Origin: Rhodocollybia butyracea | Taxonomy: Eukaryota > Basidiomycota > Agaricomycetes > Agaricales > Omphalotaceae | DNA length: 64,000 bases | Assembly: GCA_015501585.1 (NCBI GenBank) | Contig: JADNRY010000039.1 | Coordinates: forward strand, 248,001 to 312,000 | Direction: 5' to 3' | Part shown: in pieces, positions 61,301 to 64,000 of the stretch | How the letters are laid out: the number at the start of each line of letters is the position of its first letter | How positions within the stretch are numbered: position 1 is the stretch's first letter | The notes under the pieces: generated by a model | What the model was told of the DNA's origin: nothing | The model's input: the letters and a program-made list of their open reading frames with translations, nothing else | Databases searched by the model: none | Made by a program: the position numbers and the translations under genes

Positions 61301-61530
61301 TCCAGGTCTGGAACCGCATCGCGCTCGTCCATGCTGTCATCTGTGTCATCAAACGCGGCTGGAGAGGACGGTGGCAGAGAAGACTCTGAGTCGCGACGTG
61401 CGCGAGGAGCAGCGGAGGGAGACGAGCCAGGTGGCGATGAAGACCTTTGTCTCTTGGTTGCACGTCGAGGAGTAGACTATATGAGCTAGAATTAGTAGAA
61501 GAATTGAGGCGAAATGGGAAAGTTTACCAT
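58313..61530 (-). CDS. MCM2: MCM2 replicative helicase subunit, one-base frameshift in the conserved core
   Basis: The start codon (61530-61528) is followed at once by an intron; exon 2 begins [20 protein letters not shown]. An acidic N-terminal tail ([18 protein letters not shown]) follows. The zinc-binding segment is [11 protein letters not shown]...[11 protein letters not shown]. The AAA+ core has [20 protein letters not shown] (Walker A), [20 protein letters not shown] (Walker B) and [16 protein letters not shown] (arginine finger). The end is FKIN at 58313. MCM2 forms the MCM2-7 origin-licensing and fork helicase. At 59336-59337 one C is missing (a GGG run on the coding strand), so ISISKA and [10 protein letters not shown] fall in different frames. 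Since the protein is essential, I read this as a probable consensus error. Confidence 0.9.
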
Positions 61531-61711
61531 TTTACTAAATGGGACAGAACAAAAACGCGTTGACACTGACAGAAAGCGCGATACTTTAGTCACATCGTGA
61601 CCCGTTACATAGTCACACATGTGATGCAAATCTCAAGCGCGTCGACGCGAAGCGTTAAAATATTATACTGTACATTCTACATATATATTCCAGCCGGTTT
61701 CTACGTTACTT

Positions 61712-62221
61712 CTAGGTCAGAACGGCAGTACTTGTAGATTCTCTTATATCCTCATCCGTCATAACTTTAGGAAAATCTTTTAGCGGCGCGCTGTTCCAAT
61801 GTCAACAGCTTTTCTTCAGAAGTGAAACCGAGAAACTCACTCTCTCATCTGCCAGACATCTTCGCTGCTTTTTGCAAGACGCCTGTTTGCCCACCATTCA
61901 GCTCTTCTGCGAATCCAAATATCCCGACGTTCGTCCGGTTCCATGCGCGTGAGACCAAGGCAAAACTTGAAATCTTCCAGCTTTTGACCACAATGTGTTC
62001 TTTCGCCGAACCTATAGAACGATTTTACTTGTGAACGGATAGCTGTTTTGAAGGAGAAAGATGAGAGACTGATAATGCTGAAAAAAATCAGACTGGCCAT
62101 TGCAAGAGAGAAGGGTGTCAAATAAATTGATACAAGTTGGCGTTTCTTCTGGAGTTGGATGAACGAGACGAAGATACGCTTCTTCCTGCTTTACGGTTTT
62201 TTCAAAATCGAGATTTGACAT
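61712..62221 (-). CDS. EMI1: EMI1-type (DUF3128) twin-CX9C protein
   Basis: The start MSNLDFEKTVKQEEAYLRLV is followed by the motif C-INLFDTLLS-C, then after an intron YRFGERTHCGQKLEDFKFCL with C-GQKLEDFKF-C. IRRRAEWWANRRLAKSSEDV leads to WQMR, and after a 50-nt GTGAGT intron DAPLKDFPKVMTDEDI and a stop at 61712. The spacing fits the DUF3128/Emi1 family of mitochondrial proteins (early meiotic induction protein 1 in yeast). The junction between the two cysteine motifs (near 62060-62110) is not certain: the best in-frame solution needs a GC donor or a base change. Confidence 0.7.
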
Positions 62222-62329
62222 GAAAACAAAGAGTGTGAAAAAATCAGAGCACTGAAGCCGTATAGTAGTGAGAGAAATGCCGGGCCGATTATTACCGACT
62301 AGGCCTGAAACAATTACCCATAATTACAC

Positions 62330-62395
62330 CCGGTGTCAGTATAAAGTCGCCATTGTTGGAAGAAATGCCATGTAGTAATGACTAGGCTTCTGCGC
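62330..62395. repeat. Promoter-region repeat, also at 63940-64000
   Basis: GTATAAAGTCGCC...GAAGAAATGCCATGTAGTA, then ATGACTAGGCTTCTG, is nearly repeated at the right edge (GTATAAAATCGCATCG, GAAGAAATGCCATGTAATG, CCTAGGCTTC). Both lie about 200 bp before or after the hydrolase gene in the same orientation, so the right edge may be the start of a second gene copy. Confidence 0.5.
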
Positions 62396-62554
62396 CATCA
62401 ACCTTTCAAAGGTCTTTATCTGACCTTTCAGCTGTTCAGCACCGTTTTAGTGCGAATTCCTCTCTGGGTGGCATTAGCAATCCCGCCGTAAATATTCTCA
62501 CTTTCCGCTCTATTTAAGCTCATTTCGTTGGTAGTTCCTGGCGTCCCAGAGCTC

Positions 62555-63691
62555 AATGGTCAATAAGAAGGGTCGTGCAGCTGAAGCTCCTGCGTCTTAT
62601 ACTCGCAATCACCAAAACGTGAGAGTCTAGAACCACTAAAAAACTAATATTCATCTCCGCTCAGCACAGGCAATAGCAAAACTCCCAACCATACTGCCAT
62701 CACCCCGGTCGACCAAGCAGATCCTCATTCTCCTGCAGCACTATGGATATCACCTATTCCTAGCCAACTTGTTCGCGACGAACTAGCTATATGGGCCACT
62801 GCTGCCGACATTTCGCCTGTACGAATACCAGGATACTGGCTAAACAAAAAGGGTTCCCATATAACCGTGTCTGCTCCTCCAATGCCAGGAGAAAAAGTCG
62901 TCTATGCTTTACATGGTGGAGGCTTTCGTGCGCTCTCCGCTCATCCCTCGGATCCCACTGCAGCAATTGCACACGGACTGTTGCAACATGTCGATACTGT
63001 CCAACGCGTATTCTCGTGCGAGTATCGTCTTACTTTAGCAGATAGTTCGGGAAACAACGAACTCCCCAACCGATGCTTCCCAGGAGCATTGATAGATGCA
63101 CTCGCAGGGTATATCTACCTCGTCGAGACTGTAGGTTTCGATCCACAAGATATCATTGTAGAAGGCGATAGCGCTGGAGGTAACTTGGCTCTTGCTCTCA
63201 CTCGGTATCTTGTCGAGCATCCGAATTCCGGCTTCCCTGCGCCTCCTGGTGCCCTTGTCCTGTTGTCGCCATGGGTAAATCTTGGCACGCCTATTTCTGG
63301 AGTTCGTCCCTCTTGGATCAACAATGCCAGATGTGACTACATTGGCCCTGATGTTGACATTGTTGGGTACCTTCGCGCCGCTGGGGCGTATGTAGGCCCC
63401 CATGGACTTGGTGCTGCCGACATAAACCCATATATATCCTCGGCCTCGGTGAATCCTACGATGAAGGTTGATTTCAAAGGTTTTCCAAGAACATTCATCA
63501 CTTCCGGAGGCGCAGAGGTGTTTTATGATATGCATTGTGTCTTGAGAGACAGAATGGTTAGGGATCTTGGTCCAGATATGGTCAGATTTCACTTCGCGCC
63601 TCATGCAGTGCATGATTGGCTCGGTCTTACCTTTCATGAGCCAGAACGAACGGAAGCGCTCAGAGAAATTGCTGCCTGGCTTACCTCTTAA
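62555..63691 (+). CDS. Alpha/beta hydrolase (fold-3, hormone-sensitive-lipase type)
   Basis: The long exon from about 62666 reads TPVDQADPHSPAALW, GYWLNKKGSHITVSAPPMPG, EKVVYALHGGGFRALSAHPS, ...EYRLTLADSS, DIIVEGDSAGGNLALALTRY, GALVLLSPWVNLG, KGFPRTFITSGGAEVFYDMH and FAPHAVHDWLGLTFHEPERT, ending AWLTS. HGGG is the oxyanion hole, GDSAGG the serine nucleophile elbow, with His (APHAVHDW) and an acidic residue in the late part completing a catalytic triad. The N-terminus is uncertain: the exon at 62555 (MVNKKGRAAEAPASYTRNHQ) joins through GTGAGA...CTCAG out of frame, so the true start or one base is unclear. A secure in-frame start is at 62867, but this would cut the cap region. Confidence 0.75.
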
Positions 63692-64000
63692 GTTTTAGTT
63701 GTACCATAAGGTATTTTGTCTCTGAATTTATTTGAAGTGCGGTTCTCAAGTTGAACGCGACCAGTATCCGTCTGTAGCAAGGGAAGGTGCTATCCACTAT
63801 CAAGGTTGAACGCAATAAGGAAAGATATCACTCACATAAGATCGGCCGGCTTCATCGTCTATGCTAATCTTATCCTTGGATATGATGATACACGCACCCA
63901 GATATGATGCTACACGGACATCCGACGCCAGTCAGCTGAACGACAACCACAGGTATAAAATCGCATCGTCAGAAGAAATGCCATGTAATGCCTAGGCTTC
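63692..64000. other. Downstream spacer with a second promoter repeat
   Basis: No gene seen up to the window end. The last 60 bases repeat the segment at 62330-62395 that lies upstream of the hydrolase gene. Confidence 0.45.

Overview
The window is a stretch of a filamentous basidiomycete genome, most likely an Agaricomycete. The reasons are dense GT-AG introns of about 50-60 nt, intron-rich housekeeping genes, a Zn2Cys6 regulator, and mushroom-type multi-pass membrane families such as DUF6534. I found no CRISPR array and no convincing tRNA or rRNA gene. The exons and splice sites below were read by eye and not run through a gene predictor.

Left third (1-19 kb). The 3' end of an RMT2-type arginine methyltransferase gene (+) is followed by an intact two-helix membrane protein gene (M, -). 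Next comes a tandem array of seven copies (A1-A7, all -) of a short secreted-protein gene I do not recognise. Each A gene has a signal-peptide exon, a phase-0 intron of about 50 nt and one long second exon. The repeated unit is [decayed M copy] - [A gene] - [CCAAT/TATA promoter] - [truncated 5' end of a DUF1746 gene, +]. The only full-length DUF1746 gene lies at the right edge (18.14-18.95 kb). A3, A5 and A6 read intact. A1, A2 and A4 carry frameshifts, and A7 is split by a 1.2-kb insertion. The A proteins differ strongly from each other, while their introns, promoters and the flanking M and DUF1746 fragments remain close.

Middle (19-47 kb). Mostly single-copy genes: a twin-CX9C complex I assembly factor, a giant CSF1/BLTP1 lipid-transfer protein (10.8 kb), YIP1, NSA2, a Zn2Cys6 regulator, two multi-pass membrane proteins (DUF6534 and an unnamed 7TM protein), and two tandem paraoxonase-like genes. 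The spacers hold a small interspersed repeat and short tandem duplications.

Right third (47-64 kb). A second secreted-protein family (B1-B3, -) repeats the logic of the A array. Each B gene is divergent from an SNX3 first exon. Two SNX3 copies are truncated, and the complete gene sits at the right end (56.06-56.93 kb). MIA40, MCM2, an EMI1-type twin-CX9C protein and an alpha/beta hydrolase follow.

The A and B families share a Cys-x(4,5)-Cys-x-Gly-Trp core and the same gene structure, so they may be distant relatives. Several single-base frameshifts fall in homopolymers of essential conserved genes (MCM2, YIP1, probably NSA2). The consensus may therefore contain indel errors, and the pseudogene calls here should be read with that in mind.
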